From: Candidatus Bathyarchaeota archaeon
GTDB taxonomy: Archaea; Thermoproteota; Bathyarchaeia; Bathyarchaeales; DTEX01
DNA length: 6,004 nt
Assembly (NCBI GenBank): GCA_018397055.1
Contig: JAGTQS010000075.1
Coordinates: forward strand, 1-6,004
Direction of reading: 5' to 3'
The number at the start of each line of letters is the position of its first letter. The first letter of the stretch is position 1. Position numbers and translations under genes: made by a program. Shown here piece by piece: positions 1 through 4,962 of this stretch. Under the pieces are notes generated by a model. The model saw only the letters and a program-made list of their open reading frames with translations. It did not search any database and had not been told where the DNA came from.

Positions 1-93
1 GTTAGCAACAGACACCAAAGATTGTGAAAGCATCGGTTCAACAAATTTAGTAAGTTCCTTAGGAACTGCCCCAAATTCAATAAATTCTACCAT
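1..93 (-). CDS. N-terminal part of an unknown protein, cut by the left edge
   Basis: Reading the minus strand from an ATG at 93 gives 31 codons without a stop, beginning MVEFIEFGAVPKELTKFVEP, and running off the window. The start lies inside the last codons of the transglutaminase-like gene (17-nt overlap in another frame), and a GGGAG purine stretch sits only 2 nt upstream of the ATG, a short spacing for a ribosome site. The position and overlap fit the tightly packed minus-strand cluster, so translation is probably coupled to the preceding gene. The visible peptide is an ordinary amphipathic sequence with no motif I recognise. A structural phage protein is possible only by neighbourhood. 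I am fairly confident that it is coding and have no functional call. Confidence 0.6.
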   Translation of the reverse strand, partial: MVEFIEFGAVPKELTKFVEPMLSQSLVSVAN

Positions 94-802
94 GTCTCCC
101 ACTTTGTCTTCTAATTGTATAACCCAAAGGTTCAATAGGAAAATCTCTTTTCCTAATGATAACCTCTGAAGGTGCTTGATAACCAAGCGGTTTATTCGTC
201 ACTGAAGCATCTGCCGCTATCCACTTTTTAGGTTCACCAAATGGTGGAATTCCGACCATCAAATAGATATGGTTGTAGTCAGAATTTCCGACGGTTTGTA
301 TTACCCTGAGTTTCAAAGGATAACCGATATGTCCGAGTATAGACCCCAAAACAATTGTGAGGTCATCACAGTCTCCGAGATGGTATTGAGTAAGTGTCCT
401 AATTGGACTAACAAACAAATCTTTACTTATTGGGTCTCTCGTATATCTCACATTTTTGCGAACAGCATCAAAAACTGCCTTAACTTCTGCAAGCCAATCT
501 TTTTCAGGAATGCACCACTTGTCACCACATCTCTTATTTAATATATCAGACGCAATTGCCCTTATCTGTGGATGCTCTCTGTATTTGATTATCATCTGTT
601 TAATCACTTCCACACGGTCTTTTACATTTCCGGTATCTTTTACTATCATAGCTTTAGGTGGAATTTTTTTTACACTTTCACCAACAGAGCTTATGTAATC
701 TCCTAAATCTTTGCCAGTCTCGTTTTTTAGAGCACGGTTAAGAAATGCAAGTGCACCAAACAAAACAGAAAAACCTTCTAAAAAATCGCCAATTCCAGAC
801 AT
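77..802 (-). CDS. Transglutaminase-like cysteine protease-fold protein, phage type
   Basis: This 241-aa protein carries the papain/transglutaminase-fold catalytic triad. Cys145 is in a GDCDD motif (143-147), His178 is in NHIYLMVG, and Asp198 is in WIAADAS, all in the expected order and spacing. The segment before the cysteine (VRKNVRYTRDP, then SPIRTLTQYH) matches the classic lead-in of transglutaminase-like proteins common in tailed-phage structural regions. There the activity (peptidase, crosslinker or amidase) is usually unproven. Residues 4-23 form a hydrophobic or amphipathic helix, and 24-105 are mostly helical. It has no predicted signal-peptide cleavage site. No Shine-Dalgarno precedes the ATG; instead a sigma70-like promoter ends 8 nt upstream, suggesting a leaderless message. 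It follows the 637-aa coiled-coil gene by 50 nt and overlaps the next gene. The fold call is strong; the role in the virion or in peptidoglycan processing is inference. Confidence 0.85.
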   Translation of the reverse strand: MSGIGDFLEGFSVLFGALAFLNRALKNETGKDLGDYISSVGESVKKIPPKAMIVKDTGNVKDRVEVIKQMIIKYREHPQIRAIASDILNKRCGDKWCIPEKDWLAEVKAVFDAVRKNVRYTRDPISKDLFVSPIRTLTQYHLGDCDDLTIVLGSILGHIGYPLKLRVIQTVGNSDYNHIYLMVGIPPFGEPKKWIAADASVTNKPLGYQAPSEVIIRKRDFPIEPLGYTIRRQSGRHGRIY

Positions 803-810
803 TAACTATG

Positions 811-839
811 ACAATAAACTGAAAACCAGAAAAAGTCAA
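811..839 (-). promoter_or_regulatory. Sigma70-like promoter for the transglutaminase-like gene (leaderless geometry)
   Basis: On the minus strand a TTGACT box (839-834) is followed after exactly 17 nt by TATTGT (816-811), five and four matches to the sigma70 consensus. The ATG of the downstream gene begins 8 nt after the -10 box, so transcription would start at or next to the start codon, consistent with the missing Shine-Dalgarno. The same arrangement recurs before the gene that starts at 4082. Confidence 0.55.
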
Positions 840-852
840 GCATTGGCTTTTA

Positions 853-2766
853 CTATTTCATTGCATCTGCTAATTCTTTTCGCTTCGTGTCAATTACTTT
901 CACGACAAGTTCAATTACATCTTTCGGAACATTTCCCTTTCCAAACACAGCGGATAAATATTCATCGATATATTCTCTGACATTTGCTTTATCCTGAGTT
1001 ACAAGCATCTCCATTACCTGTCTTATATCTGGAACACTTTTACCTGCTGACGCAAAAAATTTAAATGCTTCAAATATCTGCTTTTCGTCTTTCGATTGTA
1101 TGGCTAAAACCATTCTTTTATTGAATTCACTAGCTATGCTAGCTGCATTGTTCTTCTTTCTTTGCTTCTGCTCTTTTATTTTTCCACTTTCAAGCTGTTT
1201 TTGTTCAACTTGTGTCGGTTTGAGTTTAGCCTGCTGGTTTGATAGTTCAATGAACTTACCAAGTGCACTGAGAACCTCAGGTCCTCTATCAAGGACTTTA
1301 TCGAACCATGAAGGATTTTCTCCGCCACCACCAGCAAACATTCCAGCAATATTACGAAGTGCGTTTATTTCTTCTGCAAGTTCGAATATCCTTGTCTTCG
1401 GTCTGTTTTGGAGCTCATTTATCTTTTCACTTATTTGCGAAATAACATTGCTAAGTTCATTGTGTCTCGGCTCAGAAATTATCTTCTCAACTTTTTCATT
1501 GAAGTTCTGCTGTAGTTCTTTTGTTTCTTGATGGAACGATTTAAACATTTCGAGCATTACATTTTGCTGAGCCTGAACCATAGCAAGGACATCTTTGATT
1601 GAAAATTCACTTTCCTGCTTTTTAGGAATTAAATTAGAAATTGCACTTATGAGCTCTGCGATGTTGACTTCGGGTTTTCTTTCAACATGTATTGGCATCG
1701 GATTATAGTTAACCGGCATCTTCGACAGTTCGATTTCCTCTTCTTTTTCACGCTCTCTTTGCTCTTTACGCATTTCATTAATCATGTCATTTACCATTCT
1801 AAGCTGTATGATGTCATTGACAATCGAACTTTGCTGTTGCTGAAACTGCTGAGGCTGGGGTTTAGACATATTATTAAGGATTGCTTCAATTTTAGAGATT
1901 ACTTTATCTGCATTTTCGCCCCGCAAGCTTTTTATTCTTTCAATCATATCCTGGACGAGTGTAAGATTTATAATTTGCCTCGCATAGTCTTCACCACTAC
2001 CGTGAGCTTTTGACTGGAGTTCAAATAGCCGGTCTTCCAAACGCTTGGCTTCCTCAAGCCTTCTTCGTTCGGCGGCTTCAGCATCTTCCTTTGCCTTGTT
2101 TATTATCTCTGCAAGTTGCTTGAGTTCCGACACAGCCGGAGTTGAAACTGGTTGTGCAAAATCAACTGAACCTGTAAACACCTCTTTTCCAGTGGCAGTG
2201 TCAACAGTGATTATTTCATATTTTCCAGCACCGTATTTAGGGACAATATGCTTCGATATAAAAGCATTGACATCGCCATCAATTAGTATGTCTTTCCATG
2301 TATAATCAGTCCCAACCTGTTCTGTTTTTCCGAGCTCCGACCTTTTGTATATTCTGATGACTGTAGGTGAAGGCATAACAGCCTTTAACTGTTTCTTTGT
2401 TGGAACTTTTGGTATTACTTTTTCTTCTTTTTCCTCTTGTTCTTCGTCTAGTTTCTGCTCTTGAGGACTTTCTACAACAGGTTTGCTCTTCTTTGCCTCA
2501 GGAATTTTTCCATTTAAAACAAATTCACTTAGCTGTTTAACTGCTCCAACAATTGGCATCTTTGCCCCTATGTTAAGCCCGTTTGTATTCAAATAGTCAA
2601 TGTAATCTGCTACGGTTTCCTGACTGAACTCTTCATTTGTCTTTCCATTAGCTGCCAGATATTCTTCAAATTTCTTGAGCCCCCAGAGACGAAGAGTTAT
2701 CGATTTTCTGGGAAAGTTGTCAATAAGAGCACTCCTAAAAGACTGTATTGCTTCATAGTTTGTCAT
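853..2766 (-). CDS. Large coiled-coil protein with N-terminal integrase-type SAM-like domain
   Basis: This is a 637-aa, strongly helical, charged protein. Residues 4-90 follow the pattern of the tyrosine-recombinase core-binding (SAM-like) domain: helix, SITLRLWGLKKFEEYLAANG, then YIDYLNTNGL and a final helix, AVKQLSEFVLNGKIPE. No recombinase catalytic domain (Arg...HxxR...Tyr) follows. Residues 91-130 are a Glu/Lys/Pro linker. Residues 134-204 look like a small alpha/beta domain containing PKYGAGKYEIITVD. From 212 to about 460 there are long heptad-like helices broken by a Gln-rich stretch (304-312). A glycine loop (479-482) precedes a helical C-terminal region (541-637). Segments 265-280 and 319-334 look like an internal duplication. 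The start is set by a near-perfect AGGAGG six bases before the ATG. The role is unknown; a phage structural, scaffold-like or DNA-organising protein is my inference. It has no transmembrane segment. Confidence 0.85.
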   Translation of the reverse strand: MTNYEAIQSFRSALIDNFPRKSITLRLWGLKKFEEYLAANGKTNEEFSQETVADYIDYLNTNGLNIGAKMPIVGAVKQLSEFVLNGKIPEAKKSKPVVESPQEQKLDEEQEEKEEKVIPKVPTKKQLKAVMPSPTVIRIYKRSELGKTEQVGTDYTWKDILIDGDVNAFISKHIVPKYGAGKYEIITVDTATGKEVFTGSVDFAQPVSTPAVSELKQLAEIINKAKEDAEAAERRRLEEAKRLEDRLFELQSKAHGSGEDYARQIINLTLVQDMIERIKSLRGENADKVISKIEAILNNMSKPQPQQFQQQQSSIVNDIIQLRMVNDMINEMRKEQREREKEEEIELSKMPVNYNPMPIHVERKPEVNIAELISAISNLIPKKQESEFSIKDVLAMVQAQQNVMLEMFKSFHQETKELQQNFNEKVEKIISEPRHNELSNVISQISEKINELQNRPKTRIFELAEEINALRNIAGMFAGGGGENPSWFDKVLDRGPEVLSALGKFIELSNQQAKLKPTQVEQKQLESGKIKEQKQRKKNNAASIASEFNKRMVLAIQSKDEKQIFEAFKFFASAGKSVPDIRQVMEMLVTQDKANVREYIDEYLSAVFGKGNVPKDVIELVVKVIDTKRKELADAMK

Positions 2767-2768
2767 TT

Positions 2769-2778
2769 ATCACCTCCT
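2769..2778 (-). promoter_or_regulatory. Very strong ribosome binding site for the 637-aa gene
   Basis: AGGAGGTGAT on the minus strand is complementary over ten bases to the usual bacterial 16S rRNA 3' tail. The AGGAGG core is six bases from the ATG at 2766. It fixes the start and suggests high translation, in contrast to neighbouring genes that have no Shine-Dalgarno. Confidence 0.85.
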
Positions 2779-2786
2779 AAACACTG

Positions 2787-2815
2787 AAGGTAATACAATG
2801 TTAGACTATTGTCAA
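2787..2815 (-). promoter_or_regulatory. Possible promoter before the 637-aa gene
   Basis: A perfect TTGACA (2815-2810) overlaps the TGA stop of the upstream membrane-protein gene. At 17 nt spacing the -10 position reads TACCTT (2792-2787), only three matches. A better TATTAC lies at a 14-nt spacing, too short for a normal promoter. The -35 box is convincing and the -10 is weak, so this may be a factor-assisted promoter or chance. It would give a leader of about 15 nt carrying the strong Shine-Dalgarno. Confidence 0.3.
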
Positions 2816-3153
2816 GTATTGTTATCAGAAGATTTGCCGTTATTATCAGAATGTGTAATTGGTGGTAAATGCAAATCACTTGGAAGTAAGTCTTTCAGGA
2901 CAGTATTATTTAACAAAAAACCGACTCCTAGACCAGCGAACCCGTATTTCACAGATATCAACAACACAGTCCAAAATGAGATACTAATTGAGTCTGTGAA
3001 CACAATTCCGTAAAATATGCCAGCCCATCCCGACAAACATACATTACAAGAAAAAGGCTTGAATTTCATTTTATCCAGAGGCGATACCCTAACAAATGCT
3101 ACAGCACCAATACAGAATAAACAAAAAAACAGAAAATTTGCAACTGCTATCAT
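2812..3153 (-). CDS. Small membrane protein with a CxxC motif
   Basis: This 113-aa protein has an N-terminal hydrophobic helix (about 4-23), a basic stretch (KMKFKP, 28-33), a Cys-x-x-Cys motif at C36/C39 within FSCNVCLSGWAG that leads into a second hydrophobic segment (about 43-53), a third at about 58-82, and a polar Asn/Ser/Asp-rich tail from 98. The placement of the CxxC at a membrane entry followed by LSxW resembles small CxxCLSxW membrane proteins seen in phages and bacteria, whose function is not known to me. Metal binding or a redox-sensitive membrane anchor is conceivable. The ATG overlaps the TGA of the upstream gene (ATGA), so translation is probably coupled. The Asn-rich tail ends at the TGA embedded in the next promoter's -35 box. 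The coding call is confident; a holin or other lysis role is only inferred from context. Confidence 0.75.
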   Translation of the reverse strand: MIAVANFLFFCLFCIGAVAFVRVSPLDKMKFKPFSCNVCLSGWAGIFYGIVFTDSISISFWTVLLISVKYGFAGLGVGFLLNNTVLKDLLPSDLHLPPITHSDNNGKSSDNNT

Positions 3154-3590
3154 GCTACCAATATTCGATACTCAGGAGGTAATTGCTCCTTTCGTAGTTC
3201 CTTGACTACATACCAACCTTTTCCTGTCACTGCACTAACTCTCTTCTCTGGTTGTTTTACCAACAATTTCCATACAACAGGATGCCTGAATTTGAACTTC
3301 TCAACATCATGAAGCAGCACTTGAACCATTGGCTTAGCTACAATTTTGCCACCAACAGGGTCAGAATAACAACCACGCCTGCCTACCGGTGTAGTATGCA
3401 TATAAGTTCCAACCGGACAACAAATCTTTGCCAAGACACCCTTAGGTTTAGATATCACAAATGTAGAATATTGACCAGGCTGGCATTCTCTTGGATCTCG
3501 TAGTGTTTCATGGACATAGTTCCATGTTTTATACCATGCAAATTTTATTGGCTCACGCCTTACGGCTGAAAATTCTATAACTCCAAACAT
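3150..3590 (-). CDS. Unrecognised 146-aa protein, beta-rich, with four cysteines
   Basis: I do not recognise this protein. I chose the ATG at 3590 (MFGVIEFSAV) because it begins one base after the stop of the upstream gene, with an AAGG about 12 nt before it. The reading frame remains open back to 3653, but that start lacks a ribosome site and would overlap the neighbour by 62 nt. From this start the product is 146 aa, soluble and basic, with alternating strand-like hydrophobic segments (STFVISKPKGVLAKICCPVG, 42-61; KIVAKPMVQVLLHDV, 82-96; GWYVVKEL, 125-132). It has cysteines at 36, 57, 58 and 74, and a Gly/Pro-rich centre (PVGRRGCYSDPVGG, 68-81). There is no signal peptide or membrane segment. 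The cysteines do not form a standard zinc-finger spacing. It sits between an unknown 80-aa gene and the CxxC membrane protein in one transcription unit. Confidence 0.7.
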   Translation of the reverse strand: MFGVIEFSAVRREPIKFAWYKTWNYVHETLRDPRECQPGQYSTFVISKPKGVLAKICCPVGTYMHTTPVGRRGCYSDPVGGKIVAKPMVQVLLHDVEKFKFRHPVVWKLLVKQPEKRVSAVTGKGWYVVKELRKEQLPPEYRILVA

Positions 3591-3591
3591 C

Positions 3592-3834
3592 TTAGTCACT
3601 GACCTTACTATTACTGTCGTTCCACGCGGCAACAAACGACAGAACAAATGCATCTACAAATTCAAGGTAATCAGCACCAGACCATTCACTGGGCTTTGGA
3701 AACACCCTTTTTGCAAGTGAAGATGCAAAATTTACCACATCATCTCTGTTCTCAAAACGATACAGCGAGTAATACTTGAAACATTCTGCACCAAAATCAC
3801 GACCGAACTTTTGCGAACGCTCAGACATTCTCAC
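3592..3834 (-). CDS. Unrecognised 80-aa protein
   Basis: This small soluble protein is rich in aromatic residues in its first half (ECFKYYSLYRF, 17-27), followed by a helix (DDVVNFASSLAKRVF, 31-45), a loop KPSEWSGADY and a second hydrophobic helix (LEFVDAFVLSFVAAWN, 57-72). It resembles no family I can name. The start is uncertain: GTG at 3834 overlaps the TGA of the upstream gene (GTGA), while an ATG two codons further in (3828) lies two bases after that stop. No Shine-Dalgarno is visible for either, so translation is probably coupled to the TM/coiled-coil gene before it. The next gene's ATG begins one base after this gene's TAA. The second helix is too polar at its edges to call a membrane segment with confidence. 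Confidence 0.65.
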   Translation of the reverse strand: MRMSERSQKFGRDFGAECFKYYSLYRFENRDDVVNFASSLAKRVFPKPSEWSGADYLEFVDAFVLSFVAAWNDSNSKVSD

Positions 3835-4082
3835 TGAACCATGTTGTCGACTTTACGATATAGCTCATCAAGCCTACACCTTACATCATCAATCTTCGTG
3901 CTCAAATGAGCTATATCATTGTTATGCAACTTCTCATACATTGACAGTTTGTCAAGAATTTCACTCTTCAATGCTCCCACTCCGTTTTTGACAAGTCTGT
4001 TGAATGAAAATGTAAGACCAACAAAAGCCACGAGAACTGATAAAATTAAACCCAACAATGTAAGTGTTTCTTCAACATCCAT
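3831..4082 (-). CDS. Single-span membrane protein with C-terminal coiled coil
   Basis: The 83-aa product has one clear transmembrane helix (about 7-27, LTLLGLILSVLVAFVGLTFS) right after an acidic N-terminus (MDVEE), followed by basic residues (R29, K32) and then a helical region (38-82) with hydrophobic heptad positions (LKSEILDKL, IAHLSTKIDDVRCRLDELYR). One short TM plus a coiled coil is shared by phage inner-membrane spanin subunits and by XhlA-type hemolysin-like proteins, though XhlA has the reverse order. The acidic N-terminus and positive C-flank would favour an N-out orientation, which argues against a spanin. No Shine-Dalgarno precedes the ATG; a -10 box lies 7 nt upstream. It is the first gene of a transcription unit with the three genes after it. 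A lysis or membrane-associated phage role is inference. Confidence 0.7.
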   Translation of the reverse strand: MDVEETLTLLGLILSVLVAFVGLTFSFNRLVKNGVGALKSEILDKLSMYEKLHNNDIAHLSTKIDDVRCRLDELYRKVDNMVQ

Positions 4083-4089
4083 ACAAGAA

Positions 4090-4118
4090 AAAATAACCTA
4101 ATCTGCCGTAAAAGTCAA
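4090..4118 (-). promoter_or_regulatory. Sigma70-like promoter for the TM/coiled-coil gene (leaderless geometry)
   Basis: TTGACT (4118-4113) contains the TGA stop of the upstream winged-helix gene. It is followed after 17 nt by TATTTT (4095-4090), and the downstream ATG begins 7 nt after that. No Shine-Dalgarno lies between. The arrangement and flanking bases (TTGACTTTT ... GnTTATTnT) match the promoter at 811-839, which raises confidence in both. Confidence 0.55.
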
Positions 4119-4408
4119 TGCTCGTATATCACAAATCCATCCCTAACACTCCAACCTTTGAGCTTTCCAGTCTCAACTAGATGGTTGAGTCTATTAACGA
4201 CAGTGTCTCTACCATAATTGCCAGGCAAATAACCATTTCTCTTCAAATAGTCAACGATATAACCAACGCTAAGCTTGCAAGATTTTGTCCCATTGTTTTC
4301 GTAAGAACCGAGAAACTGCTTTATTTTAGTGTCAATTACGCAAAGCACTATAAGCCTCTTACGGACAGAATAGAATAACTCACTTATCTTTTCTGTCGGC
4401 TGCTCCAT
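4115..4408 (-). CDS. Winged-helix-like small protein, possible DNA-binding regulator
   Basis: From the ATG at 4408 this is a 97-aa protein. The C-terminal two-thirds reads like a winged helix-turn-helix: a helix (IVLCVIDTKIKQFLGSYE), a second helix (LSVGYIVDYLKRNG), a recognition-type helix beginning at YGRDTVVNRLNHLVETG, then a beta-hairpin wing (KLKGWSVRDGFVIYE) at the end. The pattern of polar residue, TVxxRLxxLxxxGxLxGW and two short strands is typical of wHTH proteins, but the family is not identifiable by eye. The frame is open to a TTG at 4426 with AGAGG nine bases upstream, so a 103-aa form starting there is possible. Either start overlaps the end of the holin-like gene, by 29 or 47 nt. 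A DNA-binding regulator of the phage or a replication-initiator fragment are both compatible; this is inference. Confidence 0.65.
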   Translation of the reverse strand: MEQPTEKISELFYSVRKRLIVLCVIDTKIKQFLGSYENNGTKSCKLSVGYIVDYLKRNGYLPGNYGRDTVVNRLNHLVETGKLKGWSVRDGFVIYEH

Positions 4409-4772
4409 TGCTATTGCGTATTCCAAATAAGCGAGCCTCTATTATCTTAGCAATTTCTTCATCTGAAAGTTTACTCCGTTTTTTGTATAAATCCATCATT
4501 TCGGCCATAAGTTTAAAGTAATCAACTGCAAGCTTGAGTTTATCGTTTGATGCAAGATTCGAACCTTTTTTTAGTGCCTTAACAGCTTGCTCCTCAGCAT
4601 AATTTATGGCACTAAGCGTAATTGTCTCTATAGCCTGTTCCTGCTTATCGGACAAATCAATCTTGAGTTTTTCCTCGAGAAACTTGATAAACCTATTCAT
4701 AAAATATGTAGCCACACCAAGAGCCATCAAAAAAACAAAGTCTATGACATGCTTTAACAGTTCTTCCTGCAT
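4380..4772 (-). CDS. Probable phage holin, LL-H-like family
   Basis: This 130-aa protein has the architecture of the phage LL-H holin family. A single N-terminal transmembrane helix (about 8-24, VIDFVFLMALGVATYFM) is followed by an amphipathic charged helix (RFIKFLEEKLKIDLSDKQ), a helix with NYAEEQAVKALKKG (57-70), KLKLAVDYFKLMAE (78-91), and the closing LSDEEIAKIIEARLFGI (102-118), which is close to the family's typical ending. Holins of this kind form lesions in the cytoplasmic membrane that release or trigger the endolysin. The start is supported by AAGGAGGT placed six bases before the ATG. The Lys/Asp-rich tail (120-130) overlaps the next gene. No endolysin is recognisable beside it, so a non-lysis membrane role cannot be excluded. 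The family assignment is by pattern, not by alignment. Confidence 0.7.
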   Translation of the reverse strand: MQEELLKHVIDFVFLMALGVATYFMNRFIKFLEEKLKIDLSDKQEQAIETITLSAINYAEEQAVKALKKGSNLASNDKLKLAVDYFKLMAEMMDLYKKRSKLSDEEIAKIIEARLFGIRNSNGAADRKDK

Positions 4773-4777
4773 ATTTT

Positions 4778-4785
4778 ACCTCCTT
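4778..4785 (-). promoter_or_regulatory. Strong ribosome binding site of the holin-like gene
   Basis: AAGGAGGT on the minus strand, with its AGGAGG core six bases from the ATG at 4772, fixes the start of the holin-like gene. It lies in a short intergenic space (4773-4820) in which I found no convincing promoter. Confidence 0.8.
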
Positions 4786-4820
4786 GTTCATTGTTTTTTT
4801 ACCTTCAATCAATCGCCACC

Positions 4821-4955
4821 CTAATCAATCCCATAATCTATCGTCTTAAATACAAAATCGGCCAACTTAACGGCCGACAGAGGGAAAAACGGCAAAATCG
4901 GCAGACGCACTGCCATTGGTCGTAGCGTATTGCCATATTCAATCCATCTTGCCAT
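4821..4955 (-). CDS. Possible 44-aa small protein overlapping a hairpin and direct repeats
   Basis: In the 190-nt gap between the orphan primase-like gene and the holin-like gene, an ATG at 4955 opens a frame of 44 codons ending with TAG at 4821. The peptide begins MARWIEYGNTLRPMAVRLPI, has a hydrophobic, proline-containing middle (VRLPILPFFPLSAVKLADFV) and ends DYGID. It starts 7 nt after the upstream stop codon, which fits coupled translation in this compact cluster, but there is no Shine-Dalgarno and I recognise no family. The same DNA contains a hairpin with a T-rich tail and repeated GCCGATTTTG, so this stretch may instead be a non-coding terminator or control region. Coding and non-coding readings are about equally likely. 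Confidence 0.4.
   Translation of the reverse strand: MARWIEYGNTLRPMAVRLPILPFFPLSAVKLADFVFKTIDYGID
4848..4877 (-). terminator. Candidate intrinsic terminator after the orphan primase-like gene
   Basis: On the minus strand TCGGCC (4877-4872) pairs with GGCCGA (4863-4858) across an 8-nt loop, and TTTTGTATTT follows directly (4857-4848). The stem is short, six pairs of which five are G-C, but the T-tract position is right. It would end or attenuate transcription from the upstream genes before the holin-like gene. It lies inside the possible 44-codon ORF, which weakens one of the two calls. Confidence 0.4.
4853..4902 (-). repeat. GCCGATTTTG direct repeat, two copies 40 bp apart
   Basis: The 10-mer GCCGATTTTG occurs at 4902-4893 and again at 4862-4853 on the minus strand, exactly 40 bp apart. 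Two weaker GCCGTT copies lie between them (4893-4888 and 4874-4869), so GCCG(A/T)T occurs four times in 50 bases. A second small inverted repeat, ggcag/ctgcc, adjoins at 4900-4914, and AATCAATC occurs twice nearby (4807-4814, 4823-4830). The cluster could be a protein-binding or replication-related site, or part of a terminator region. Confidence 0.5.
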
Positions 4956-4962
4956 CTTTGCA

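Noticed and set aside
269..541. Plus-strand frame opposite the transglutaminase-like gene
   Set aside because: The opposite strand carries an intact catalytic triad in order, so this frame is a shadow.
841..852. AAGC-attg-GCTT hairpin between the 637-aa and transglutaminase-like genes
   Set aside because: Only four base pairs, no T-tract directly after the stem on the minus strand; too weak for a terminator call.
1100..1531. Plus-strand open frame of 143 codons opposite the 637-aa gene
   Set aside because: It is the antisense of a coiled-coil coding region; its Ser/Leu/Phe/Cys-rich composition is what the complement of Lys/Glu/Gln codons produces, and it has no ribosome site.
853..2766. Annotating the 637-aa protein as a tyrosine recombinase
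   Set aside because: Only the N-terminal SAM-like domain is suggested; the Arg, HxxR and Tyr catalytic motifs are absent.
3591..3653. Longer start at 3653 for the 146-aa protein
   Set aside because: It lacks a ribosome site and would overlap the 80-aa gene by 62 nt, whereas the ATG at 3590 follows that gene's stop by one base.
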